Assembly: GCA_900095095.1 (NCBI GenBank)
Contig: FMBT01000672.1
Location: forward strand, 1-26,266
From: Fragilariopsis cylindrus CCMP1102
Lineage: Eukaryota; Bacillariophyta; Bacillariophyceae; Bacillariales; Bacillariaceae
Direction: 5' to 3'
DNA: 26,266 bases
Each line of letters opens with the position of its first letter. The first letter of the stretch is position 1. Below, piece by piece: positions 9,509 through 18,880 of the stretch. The notes beneath the pieces are model-generated. The model had not been told where the DNA came from. It saw only the letters and a list, made by a program, of their open reading frames with translations, and did no database searches. A program made the position numbers and the translations under genes.

Positions 9509-11307
9509 ATGCCGAGAGAAATCATCACGTTACAGGTTGGTCAATGTGGAAACCAAATCGGTGGAGAATTTTGGAAACAGCTTTGTGCTGAACATGGAAT
9601 TGCACCCGATGGTACCCTTAAGAATTCCTTTGAAAATACTAATAGCAACACTAGCAACATTATTGGGAATACTAATAATAACTATAGAAATTATCCTACT
9701 CATGCTACGCCGGGACCTCCACACTTATCGTCAGGAGGGAGTGGTGGTGGAGGTTCGTTTGCATCTACATCGTCAACTGCTTGGGGGAATCAAAATGGCC
9801 ACAATAATAACAACCATAACAATAACAATCACAGAACGACATGGAGTGATATCCATGCAACCGCAGATGATCGAAAAGATGTATTCTTTTATCAGGGCGA
9901 TGAAGATCGGTACATACCTCGTGCATTGTTAATGGATTTAGAACCACGTGTTATTAATAAGGTTGCACGTACGGGTGCCTATAGAAGATTGTTCAATCCA
10001 GAAAATCTTTTTGTAGCACAAGACGGGGGAGGTGCGGGAAATAATTGGGCATCTGGTTATCGACAAGGTGCCGAACATTATGAAACTATATTAGATATGA
10101 TTGATAGAGAAAGTGACAATAGTGATTCATTAGAGGGATTTGTTTTAAACACATTCAATTGCTGGTGGTACCGGTAGTGGGATGGGTTCATATTTGTTAG
10201 AACGATTAAATGATCATTTTCCCAAAAAAAATTAATCCAAACGTATTCTGTTTTTTCCAAGTTGGCAAAAACCAAAGTGATGTTGTTGTTGAACCATACA
10301 ATTCATTACTAACAATGAAACGACTAACATTAAATGCTGATGCTGTCGTCGTTTTGGACAATGCTGCATTGAATCGTATTGCAGTTGATCGATTACAAAT
10401 TGAAAATCCATCTGTCGATCATGTTAATAGTCTAGTAGCAACAATCATGGCTGCTTCTACTACAACATTACGATATCCTGGATATATGAATAATGACTGG
10501 ATTGGTTTACTTGCATCGTTGATCCCTACACCGCGATGTCATTTTTTAATGACTGGATACACTCCTTTGGTCTTAAATAATAATAATTATAACAATAATA
10601 GTACATCGACAACACCAGCCACACCAGGCAATATTCCCGGAATGGTTCCACAAACTCCTGCCACCGCTACTACTCACGATCCTCGTGAACCGGCCGAATA
10701 CCAAGACAGTATTTCGTAAGACAACTGTACTTGATGTTATGAGACGATTGACACAACCAAAAAATATTATGGTATCAGCAAATATGAAAGGGAAAGGAAG
10801 TGGTTGTTATATATCTATCCTTAATATTATTCAGGGTAATGACATTGATCCGACACAAATCCATAAGGCATTACAAAGGATTCGTGAAAAACGTCATTAT
10901 CATGCCGATATACCGTTCATACCATGGGGCCCAGCAAGTATCCAAGTGGCGTTGGCACGTAAATCACCCTACATACACACCGACACAAGGTTAGCGGTTT
11001 TATGCTAGCGAATCATACATCAATGGCAGAATTATTTGAACGATTATTAAAACAATACGATCGAATCAAATCACGGAATGCATTCCTTGATAATTTCCGT
11101 AAAGAGGAATGCTTTGCAGATGATTCAATGATGGAAGAATTTGATCATTCTAGAGAAGTTGTACAATCATTAATGGAGGAATACCGTGCATGTGAACGAC
11201 CTGATTATGTCAATTTCGGTATGGACGGTAAGGATAGTAGTAGTGGTGTTAATGGTGGTGTCACCGCTGACGATTTCGCATCACCCATCGCTAATAGGAA
11301 AAGATAG
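9509..11307 (+). CDS. Gamma-tubulin with low-complexity loop inserts, frame-broken
   Basis: Microtubule-nucleating tubulin of centrosomes, spindle poles or their equivalents. The start [18 protein letters not shown] is diagnostic for gamma rather than alpha or beta, as are [122 protein letters not shown] and [14 protein letters not shown]. The GTP-binding [10 protein letters not shown] is encoded near 10165-10195. Two inserts are unusual: about 75 Asn/Gly/Ser-rich residues (about 44-118) in the H1-S2 loop, and about 45 Asn/Thr/Pro-rich residues after YTPL in the M-loop. The frame breaks five times: extra A in 10147-10149, length error in the A8 run 10224-10231 and T6 run 10251-10256, extra T in 10712-10714, and a missing C near 10984. 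Allowing for these, the product is just under 600 residues against about 450. No intron is required, although part of the first insert could be one. Confidence 0.95.
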
Positions 11308-11761
11308 ACGTAGACGTTACAGATTGTAATAATAAAGAGTTCACTTTACGTAATTGTAATAACATTATATCAATGTTCGGGTTCGGGGTAATGGCACAAA
11401 AAGTAAAAGCAAAAACTAATAAACATCGATCCTGAACGCGTTTCATTTGCTAGATCGAGAAGACACAATGCAGTTCAATCACAGTGCATACAGTTTGCCC
11501 TCCACGAACAAATTTTACTACAAGTCCGATTTTTCTCAGAGAGGAATTTTGACAAATGTTTCTTCTTCTTCTTCTTCTTCTTAATGGACACATCCATGGT
11601 ACCAGTGTATGTATCATCTGCTAAATGTCCAAATTTTTTCTTCCGATGGCTACGCCCATCGTCTCCGAATTTGAGTGATTTACTGTAATTGTATGACAAT
11701 CTTCTACGCTCATATCACTCTGTGACCACAAATCTGCCTCAGCCTCTTTTCGTCTCTAGCT
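11308..11761. other. Convergent 3' region with possible coding remnants
   Basis: 450 bases between gamma-tubulin (+) and the Ser-rich gene (-). It contains a TCT run (11560-11582). On the minus strand all three frames in turn carry protein-like stretches (Lys/Arg-rich and Asp/Glu-rich, for example KFGDDGRSHRKKKFGHLADD around 11650). These may be the true C-terminus of the Ser-rich protein lost behind frame breaks, or simply its 3' UTR. Confidence 0.4.
11560..11582 (+). repeat. (TCT)n microsatellite
   Basis: About seven TCT units. On the minus strand they would encode a poly-Lys stretch (AAG repeats) if translated. Confidence 0.85.
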
Positions 11762-13726
11762 TCATCCTCGACCCTTAGCGTCATCTCCATAGCATTTCTC
11801 GTTGATAAGTTGTCCGTCTTGATCATCTCTTTCTTGGATATTAGCTTGACGCTCAGTCCGGTCATCATCAGAAAACGTACCATATAAATCCAAAGTAGTG
11901 TCAATTTCGTAGAAGGATTGTAAATTGGAAACGTAACGATGAATATCTATAACTTCATTCATCGAACCATCGACGGTACCAGTAAGAGCATTATTGATGG
12001 CAACTTGGACTGTTACCTTATTAAGCTGTATGTCAACTTCAGCTTCTGCGCTAGTTTCGTTTGATGGTAAGATACTCTTAATCGCGAATATTTCTTCCTC
12101 TGATATTGTTGTTAATATTTCAAGTGCTTCTTCGACTTGAGACTGAGTTTCATCCTTTGTACTACATCCGTAGTAGCACTGCATAAATGACGAAATGAAA
12201 CATCCTTCGAACGGAAAGCCAATCAAATCTCGTAGGGCTTTATTCCAGTCTTCATCCTCTGAAACCCTCCCACTTGTTATGCTATCACTATCTATTGCCA
12301 AGGTTACATTTTTCAACATATCATATTTGCATGCCAATAGAGATATTTTTGCCAATTGCCTACTAACGTAGACATGCGTATGCGCCATTCGAGTTAGTTC
12401 TTTGCATCTTTCTGGTTCATTGTTCCTCAAACTTGTGGCTTGATATAGAAGTTCTTTGCCAGTATCAAGATAAATGATCGCCTTCTCAAAATTTGTCTCA
12501 TCGATACGATCAGGATCGCTCATGATCTTTTCAGCTAGTTTCTCGTCAAAAAAATCATCTTGATTTTCATCAGGAATACCGTTTCTTACATCAGATCCTT
12601 CTCCCAGGGTACAATCAGAAGGTGTACCATTAAATTTTTCCTTTCCGAAACTCAATACTTTAATTTTCTTTACTGAACTACCCACCCCTCTTTTAGTCTT
12701 CTTGATCATTCTAGCCATTGTACCTATGCTAAACTTGAACTTCGCTGAAGACTTCTTTGATTTTTTTCTACCTGAAGCCGACTGTTGTTTCGCCTTTTGA
12801 TATACTTTGCTATCGATTGAACAATCCAAGCTCTCCGATGGGCACATGGAGTAATTGCTGATGAATACATCTTTTGAAAGTGGTACATCGATCCTTTCGG
12901 TTATCCCATTGTAACCATTGATTGACAGGTCGTTTAGACTGAATAGTGAGTCAGGCCGTGATTTTGAATCATCTCTCGAGCAACCACGATAGTTAAAAAG
13001 CACACGCTCCTCTTCATAAACTGACTGCGACTGGGTTTCAGAAATGGAATAGGATTGAGAAATTTCAGAGGACTCATCACATATTCCATCATCAGCTATT
13101 CCTTCGCTATCGGCACTCTTAGTTGCGGTTGCGGTTGCATTTGCAGTTGCAGTTGCGGTTACAGTTGCAGTTGCAGTTGCAGTTGCAGTTCTTTCAGCAG
13201 TTGGACTCGAATCGGAAGACCTGTTGTCTCCCATCGTCCCCATTACCTGAATTTTGACATTCTTATCATACTTTCGGCTACTTATACTCACGGATTCATC
13301 TTCGTTACTATTATTTTCTTGGCTTCTGTGGGGACTCTGTACACTTTCAATGTGTCCTTCTCTTTCTTGTGCAATATTTTCATCCTTATCCCTCGAGTCA
13401 GGAAGAATGTCCAATTTGCGCACCCTTTCAGATTCACCCAACGAGCTCATGTCAGTGAAAGATGGATGTAGATTAAACTGGAGGCCCACTGATTTCTTCA
13501 GAGGACTCCACATTATGGATCCTTCCGTTTGCTTTTTTTCAGGATCGTCATATTTGACATCGGTAATAATCTTCAGGAATCCTTCTCGTTCGTCCGCTTC
13601 ATGATGGTCATATTTGACCCTAGTAAGATGAGGAATAATCTTCTGGTCTGGTCTCTCAGTCTTTTCTAAGCGGGCAAGGGTCAACCCTTGATGATACCGA
13701 CGAGGAGTAGGAGTAGTAGCACTCAT
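11762..13726 (-). CDS. Unrecognised Ser-rich protein, main open frame (654 residues)
   Basis: I do not recognise this protein. The N-terminal half is polar and likely disordered: two VKYD-containing stretches (37-40 and 57-60), many Ser/Glu/Asp, and an alternating Thr-Ala run (about 180-202) encoded by a GTTGCA-type hexamer repeat. A strongly basic segment (about 320-364, KKSKKSSAKFKFS then IKKTKRGVGSSVKKIK) could bind nucleic acid or membrane, or act as a nuclear signal. From about 390 to 610 the sequence looks folded and mostly helical, with LAEKIMSDPDRIDETNFEKA, ELTRMAHTHVYVSRQLAKISLLACKYDML, LRDLIGFPFEGCFISSF and a Cys cluster CYYGC near 518. No catalytic motif or transmembrane helix is evident. 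The ATG at 13726 may be internal: the frame continues upstream without stops for a while, and the 163-residue frame ending at 13729 can be joined to it by one base in an A4 run. The gene is convergent with gamma-tubulin. Confidence 0.7.
   Translation of the reverse strand: MSATTPTPRRYHQGLTLARLEKTERPDQKIIPHLTRVKYDHHEADEREGFLKIITDVKYDDPEKKQTEGSIMWSPLKKSVGLQFNLHPSFTDMSSLGESERVRKLDILPDSRDKDENIAQEREGHIESVQSPHRSQENNSNEDESVSISSRKYDKNVKIQVMGTMGDNRSSDSSPTAERTATATATATVTATATANATATATKSADSEGIADDGICDESSEISQSYSISETQSQSVYEEERVLFNYRGCSRDDSKSRPDSLFSLNDLSINGYNGITERIDVPLSKDVFISNYSMCPSESLDCSIDSKVYQKAKQQSASGRKKSKKSSAKFKFSIGTMARMIKKTKRGVGSSVKKIKVLSFGKEKFNGTPSDCTLGEGSDVRNGIPDENQDDFFDEKLAEKIMSDPDRIDETNFEKAIIYLDTGKELLYQATSLRNNEPERCKELTRMAHTHVYVSRQLAKISLLACKYDMLKNVTLAIDSDSITSGRVSEDEDWNKALRDLIGFPFEGCFISSFMQCYYGCSTKDETQSQVEEALEILTTISEEEIFAIKSILPSNETSAEAEVDIQLNKVTVQVAINNALTGTVDGSMNEVIDIHRYVSNLQSFYEIDTTLDLYGTFSDDDRTERQANIQERDDQDGQLINEKCYGDDAKGRG
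13122..13190 (+). repeat. Hexanucleotide repeat coding for Thr-Ala
   Basis: Imperfect tandem GTTGCA/GTTGCG units, about 11 copies with single-base variants. They are read on the minus strand as a Thr-Ala dipeptide run with occasional Val and Asn inside the 654-residue protein. The degeneracy at the third codon position suggests the run is old enough to have diverged. Confidence 0.85.
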
Positions 13727-13728
13727 TA

Positions 13729-14313
13729 TTATTTTCTGAACTTTTCTACGATCAGTGCTTGTAACGTTATTGAGCTCATTTTCTCTGTAACTTTTCGATG
13801 AATAGTACAGGGTTCTTCAAGATGGAATAGTTCTGCAGGACATATATTCGATCCTACTGAATCTGCTGATTCCGAAAGAAAAGATTTGAATGCTAAATGT
13901 TCCTCCATCCTTTCACTCCCCTCCATCGACATCCTTTCACTTATACCATCAAATATGCTATCTGAGTCCGTTCTCTCCTCCTCAAAGAATATGAAGCCAC
14001 TTGAGTCTTCTTCCATCGTCGAAAGGCCAACAGTTCGGGATGTTCGGGATGTACGAGTAGACGATGCCGATGAGAGGACTGATTTCTCGCTTTGTTCTTT
14101 GTGTTTACTCATATGCTGTTCAAATAATTGTTTCCGGTCTTCGACACGGTTTTCAATGAAAATATTTTTGTCCATCATGGAGAAGGAATTGTTGTCGTCT
14201 TCAACTCTATTCTTTTTCATGGTAGTCTCGAATACTTTTTCTTTTCCTGATAATGTTGCTTCAAACGTAGTTATAGATTGATTCCGACTGAATGGCGACT
14301 CTCGACGTTCCCT
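13729..14313 (-). CDS. Probable N-terminal part of the Ser-rich protein
   Basis: Open frame ending three bases before the ATG of the 654-residue frame. It is stop-free from 14313; the first ATG is at 14220, giving 163 residues from there. The sequence is Ser/Glu/Asp-rich with SSASSTRTSRTSRTVG, FIFFEEERTDSDSIF and HLEEPCTIHRK, similar in character to the downstream frame. The last codons read VEKFRK and then stop in an AAAATAATAATG context. One extra A would continue as KIIMSATTP into the larger frame, the same kind of break seen in the conserved genes nearby. I therefore infer a single gene, but an upstream ORF or a separate small gene cannot be excluded. No family is recognised. Confidence 0.45.
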   Translation of the reverse strand, partial: RERRESPFSRNQSITTFEATLSGKEKVFETTMKKNRVEDDNNSFSMMDKNIFIENRVEDRKQLFEQHMSKHKEQSEKSVLSSASSTRTSRTSRTVGLSTMEEDSSGFIFFEEERTDSDSIFDGISERMSMEGSERMEEHLAFKSFLSESADSVGSNICPAELFHLEEPCTIHRKVTEKMSSITLQALIVEKFRK

Positions 14314-14500
14314 TTACACATTCTTTCGATCGGCGTTTCATCAAAAAGTGTACCAAAACTTCCAATTTTACTCGTAAAACAACTAAACTGATCTCATTTG
14401 AACTGGTACGCAGTAGACGTATTGTAGTACTATCCCCATTAACGCATACAGCCAGTATCATTGTATCAAAAACTAAATGGTATCTTTTTGCCCTAGCCAA

Positions 14501-14953
14501 TCACTGCAGTATGAGGTTTATGACGATGATACTTTTGTCTGAAATTAAGATCAGTTAAAAATTTACTAATCACTGTGAGTAGTCGCGAGTGCGTCCGTTT
14601 CAACGCAAACTTAGGTTTTTTAGTGCTAAGTAGTATCACGAAGTAGAATTAATTCTACTATCAACAAATAAGGAAGATCTTTAAAAATTTAAAGAAGGTT
14701 CCAATGTAGCTCGTCTGTCGTACGCCATCGTAAATCGAGTACTTATCCTGACCAATAAAAATTCAGTCACGATTCATAAAGAAAAACCGATTTTCGATTT
14801 CAATTCAATTTTTCTTTCTTTTGACAATGTTCAGTTCGAATGTCAATCATCTGTAGAAGTTTTTTTGTGATGCATGATCGGGAGAACAGTCGAGATTAAA
14901 GCACCACAAAAATATATGCTATAATTTATACTATAGTATATAAGAAAAGCAAA
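14501..14953. other. Divergent intergenic region
   Basis: About 450 bases between the Ser-rich gene (-) and the WDR18-like gene (+). It is AT-rich and presumably contains both promoters. A TATA-like stretch, CTATAGTATATAAG, ends about ten bases before the WDR18 ATG; this is close for a TATA box unless the 5' UTR is minimal or the real start is further downstream. Confidence 0.4.
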
Positions 14954-16681
14954 ATGAAACATATAATTGGAGTAACGACGACGAAGCCATCTTCATCACT
15001 TACGCCTGGTGGTGGTGGTGGTTGTTTGACTCTATTAGATCCAAAGACTGGTGCTGTATTGTCATCTCTTAGATCTAGTGCTGATCTGTCGGGTAGGACT
15101 GAACTTGGTATTTCTTCCATATCATCTTTCCCACAAGAATTTGCTACTGCTCATGGTAGTGGCGATTTAACACAACCAGTTATTGCATACGGGGGTAATA
15201 GTGTTAAAAAGGGTGACAATTATGGTATGTTACTATCTATCCGATCAGCATCATCACCACCCATTATGCATTGGAAATGTCGACTACCTGAAACAGAAAT
15301 GACTGGATGCTTACTTGTATCTCCATGTGGATATTATATTGCGGGTGGTGGTACTTCGGGATCAGTTTATGTATGGTCGTCAATGGGTGGTCAACTTCTA
15401 CGAACCATAAAGGCTCATTATCGGTCATGTACGAGTCTTGCTTGGAGTAATTGTGGACGATATTTGGTTACTGGTGGTGCCGATGGGATGGTCCATATGT
15501 TCTCCTTGATGGATCTAGTAGACGTAACAACAAATACACGTAACAATTCGAAACGGAATGTTCCACCTATACATACATTTTCCGTACATCATTTTCCCGT
15601 TACTAGCTTAACTCAACTTACTGGTGGACGAATCGCTTCTGCTGCAGAGGACGGTCAGGTGATTGTTATGGAATTATTTTCTCGACAAGTTATCGCTAAT
15701 ATCCAATTCCCACATGGTATCCAATGTTTAGAACAATACGATTCTCGTATATTTGCTGGATCGATACATGGGACTATTTATTCTGTCGATTTGAATGCAT
15801 ATGCTATGCATCAGACAGAAAAGCAAGGTGCGATTTATGCCAATAACAAACGCCGACGAGCAAGTCAAGAACAAGCCGGTAATAGTTGGACAATTGAAGA
15901 AACGGTGTTTGGGAAAAAAACCTCTGATAGTAACAATAATAATACAAGTGACAGTAGTGACGGTATCGCTAATAGTACACCTGTCTATCAAACTGATTGG
16001 GTTGGGCATGATCATGCTGTTACATCGATTGCACTTTTGACCGACTCCGAACCACGAAAGATGATTAGTGGTGATAGTTTTGGTCAGGTCCGAATATGGG
16101 ACATCGAGTCACGAACTTGTATGAATGTCATCCAACCTTGGTCTCATGGTGCTGGTGCTCTCGACAGCAACAACAAGGTAATATCCGGTCATCCCGTCAC
16201 ATCGATAAACCTGATCCCGCAACCTGATGTGACGGTATCATCTGGTATGTTTGATTCGGCGTCTACCGGAAGTAGTAATCACAAGAATCTTTCGAATTTT
16301 GCTACGCTAGTAACACCTCTTGAAAAGTATGTATCAGACGCTGCTACGTCTACGTCCTCGATAGTTGCTGGTACAGTTCGTGTCCCTTTTCTTAAGAGGA
16401 ACCGAACGGAAGAAAATATGATGTATTGGGAAGCACAACCAATTGTACGAAAACGGCAACAACAACAACGGCGTGGGGAATCCAAAAATAATTCTACCAA
16501 AGCAACAGTCACTGATGAAGACGACAACAACTCCGAGCAACAACAACAAGAACCTGAACAAGTTTCGTTGATGAGTGAACAAATTAAGAAGCTACAAGAT
16601 CAACTCAAGACAAAAGACACTGAAGTTAATCGATGGAAAGAAGTGAACAACAAACTAATGTTGAAACTACAAGCTAAATAA
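14954..16681 (+). CDS. WDR18/IPI3-like WD-repeat protein (Rix1 complex)
   Basis: Single-exon 575-residue WD-repeat protein. The layout fits WDR18/Ipi3, a subunit of the Rix1/PELP1 complex needed for pre-60S ribosome maturation in the nucleus. Repeat-like segments are visible at about 22-40 (LTLLDPKTGAVLSSLR), 116-152 (TGCLLVSPCGYYIAGGGTSGSVYVWS then GGQLLRTIKAHYRSC), 158-185 (TSLAWSNCGRYLVTGGADGMVHMFS), 213-247 (HFPVTSL to VIVMELFSRQVI), 256-282 and 350-392 (GHDHAVTSIA to RIWDIESRTCMNV). A Ser/Asn-rich insert (about 285-343) sits before the last clear blade. The C-terminus (536-575, SEQIKKLQDQLKTKDTEVNR) is a short coiled coil, a hallmark of the WDR18 branch that separates it from generic WD proteins. 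The frame is intact with no intron needed. Generic WD-repeat identity is certain; the WDR18 assignment is good but rests on layout. Confidence 0.85.
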   Translation: MKHIIGVTTTKPSSSLTPGGGGGCLTLLDPKTGAVLSSLRSSADLSGRTELGISSISSFPQEFATAHGSGDLTQPVIAYGGNSVKKGDNYGMLLSIRSASSPPIMHWKCRLPETEMTGCLLVSPCGYYIAGGGTSGSVYVWSSMGGQLLRTIKAHYRSCTSLAWSNCGRYLVTGGADGMVHMFSLMDLVDVTTNTRNNSKRNVPPIHTFSVHHFPVTSLTQLTGGRIASAAEDGQVIVMELFSRQVIANIQFPHGIQCLEQYDSRIFAGSIHGTIYSVDLNAYAMHQTEKQGAIYANNKRRRASQEQAGNSWTIEETVFGKKTSDSNNNNTSDSSDGIANSTPVYQTDWVGHDHAVTSIALLTDSEPRKMISGDSFGQVRIWDIESRTCMNVIQPWSHGAGALDSNNKVISGHPVTSINLIPQPDVTVSSGMFDSASTGSSNHKNLSNFATLVTPLEKYVSDAATSTSSIVAGTVRVPFLKRNRTEENMMYWEAQPIVRKRQQQQRRGESKNNSTKATVTDEDDNNSEQQQQEPEQVSLMSEQIKKLQDQLKTKDTEVNRWKEVNNKLMLKLQAK

Positions 16682-17049
16682 TCATACAGCTTAATGAATT
16701 TATGTTAAAATGATTTTTTTCTTGTATATTCTTTTATTACTTATATTATATTGTGCGTACAAATAATCCTCCTTTTAGGTAGCATTGTCAATAAAAAGAA
16801 CAAGGACGTATCCTCGAATGCTAGATTATTGTATTATTATCATATACAGGAACTTTTCACAGCACTAATCGTATCCACCCTTGCTTACATACATCATGGT
16901 CTCAGCGAAGTCGACGTCCCTTCATTTCTTATCAACTCTCTCTCTCTCGAACATGTCTTACGATTGGGTTGAGCACAGAGAAGCTTTTTACGGAGTTTAT
17001 CTAACTTTGTTTTACATATATTTCCAAAATAAGTTATTCTTTCACACAT
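16682..17049. other. Convergent 3' intergenic region
   Basis: 370 bases between the stops of the WDR18-like gene (+) and TLC protein 2 (-). It is AT-rich and the open frames are short and hydrophobic without family features. Nothing else is seen. Confidence 0.5.
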
Positions 17050-17979
17050 TTACAGTCCCTTTTCGTATTCTACTGCTTTCGATCCTCCTTTTCGTCGTCG
17101 TCGTAAATATCGCAACTTTGAGGATATCAAATCAACAGTCCATTTCAAATTCAATACCACAAATATGAAATGGAATATTGGTGGTGGTAAATCAATATTG
17201 ATATACGTTCCACCGTTTTTGGTTGCTGTTTCTAACCAAATGTTTGTAAATTGTACCATCAGGAACGGGTAGAGGATGACTCGTAATGAGAACCATGTGA
17301 CATAAAAACAGATACTAATAAATTTAAGTCGAAAGGAAACAAAACTTAAATTGACCGTCCATGGTGGAAATCCCTGCTTGTTAAAGACACGTCGTGCAAT
17401 TAAGAACCACGTGTTGAGTTCCACACTCATACACGCGCCCATACACCAACGACGTTGGGGACGGTAATAGGGTATCAATAAGTAGATCATACTAAAAATA
17501 TGATGTTTGATGATCACACCTGGTGATTTGACACTATTTGGAATGATAATAATCCACATCAAATCTGCAATAAAGTAGGATAGAGTTGACCAATAAAATA
17601 AATCAAACCATTCGTCTGTCCAAGCATCTTCTAGATGTTGTTTCTTTGACAGATTCAGTAAAATTTCCCAATTCCAATTCATTAAATTTAAAACAATGAT
17701 GGGTAATAAAACAATTAGATTAAAGAAATCATGTGAATCTCTTGCCCAATCATCTTCATATTTCGGCATGCCAGGCACAACTAGTTTTCGACCACCCTCA
17801 TTCTTTACAACACGAAAATGATCGGCAATTGTCATTGGTTTACGTAATTTTGGTGGTGCAGATAAGGATCGTCGCTTTCTTCTTTGTCTCAGATTTTGTA
17901 TCACCTTAATCGGACTTATAATTACACTTCGTCGAGGACTGCTTTGCGGCGGAGGTTCTTCCTTGGTGGGCGTATTCAT
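17050..17979 (-). CDS. TLC-domain-like multi-pass membrane protein 2, intronless
   Basis: 309-residue paralogue of the protein at 7311-8572. The N-terminus is Pro/Ser/Arg-rich with a strongly basic patch (31-47, RQRRKRRSLSAPPKLRK). Hydrophobic segments lie around 87-105, 122-146, 158-172, 211-242 and 264-286. Shared landmarks are DDWARDSHDFFNLIV (compare DNHDWFNVVGLFF), SPGVIIKHH with the His pair at 159-160, RRWCMGACMSVELNTWFLIARRV (177-199), a helix with LYP, and LNLKWTVDL. Both paralogues end in Gly-Leu. TLC proteins act in the ER or other endomembranes, often in ceramide synthesis or lipid sensing; nothing here fixes the substrate. No intron interrupts the frame, unlike the paralogue. The ATG at 17979 is preceded by a CAG/CTG run, so the start could lie elsewhere, but no better ATG is apparent. 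Confidence 0.82.
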   Translation of the reverse strand: MNTPTKEEPPPQSSPRRSVIISPIKVIQNLRQRRKRRSLSAPPKLRKPMTIADHFRVVKNEGGRKLVVPGMPKYEDDWARDSHDFFNLIVLLPIIVLNLMNWNWEILLNLSKKQHLEDAWTDEWFDLFYWSTLSYFIADLMWIIIIPNSVKSPGVIIKHHIFSMIYLLIPYYRPQRRWCMGACMSVELNTWFLIARRVFNKQGFPPWTVNLSFVSFRLKFISICFYVTWFSLRVILYPFLMVQFTNIWLETATKNGGTYINIDLPPPIFHFIFVVLNLKWTVDLISSKLRYLRRRRKGGSKAVEYEKGL

Positions 17980-18003
17980 TGTTGATTTAATTTGTATTTG
18001 ATT

Positions 18004-18024
18004 GCTGCTGCTGCTGCTGCTGCT
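18004..18024 (+). repeat. (CTG)n microsatellite
   Basis: Seven CTG/TGC units just upstream (minus-strand sense) of TLC protein 2. A further shorter cluster follows at 18029-18037. Confidence 0.85.
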
Positions 18025-18860
18025 TGGGCTGCTGCTGGTTAATCTTGCGATACTACACAGGAACTTCCTTTGCCGTTCACACTTTTTCTTCTGGTTGTTA
18101 ATGACAAATCAAATGCGAACACATAAACACGAACAAAAAAAAGTCGAGATTCGATTCGAATGCTTTTGATATTTCCCTACTGAAGTACTAGTAGTTGTTA
18201 CTCATACCGTAGTAGCCGTTGCTGGAACTTGAATCACATGAGATTTAAATTCCGGGTTGCCTCGCTCGTGCTTGCGCGACTGCACTACAACGAGAAATCT
18301 GTAACAAAAATAATTGTTCCTACCTGGACCATCTTCCGTTCATACGTGGATAAAAATTTCATTGTACTGTAATAAAAAATTATTTGTTTGGAGATTATTT
18401 CTGTGGTAAATAGGTAGATTACATACTAATAAATAAGTGGTTCAGTACAATAAAGATTAAAATAGTATTAGTAGTAATTTATTGTAATTTACTTACTCAC
18501 TTTCATGTGGGAGCAGCACCCATATTTGATTTCTTGAGATCATAAAAATCCATTGAAGGAAGCCAAGCAAAGGTGGATGGGGTCAGTCTTTTGTCTACAT
18601 CACCATCAGGAAGAATATTAGAACATCATCTTTAATGATATGGCAAATATTTTACTACAACAATCCTTTTTAAATGTTTACTATGACCCATTAATAAGGC
18701 ATTAATATATTATGCCTCTCTGCTGCCAGGTATGTGTATATTCTTCCCTTGCCTACCTCTTGCTTGACCCATTGTATCCCCCTCATATATCGTATGATTT
18801 AATAGCAGATGAAGTCTGATGATTACCATGCCTCTAAAAACTGGCCATCTTTGACATACA

Positions 18861-18880
18861 TACAGTACTGCTATACTGTA
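18861..18880. other. Inverted repeat TACAGTA...TACTGTA
   Basis: Perfect 7-bp arms (18861-18867 and 18874-18880) separated by six bases. It is one of several TACAGTA copies in this gap. It could be a protein-binding palindrome or chance; no terminator-like U tract follows. Confidence 0.4.

Noticed and set aside
14292..14558. Plus-strand 88-residue ORF beginning MATLDVPFTHSF, and the overlapping minus ORF 14261-14500
   Set aside because: They overlap each other in opposite directions and neither has family features. The minus one could be an N-terminal extension of the Ser-rich gene, mentioned there, but cannot be supported alone.
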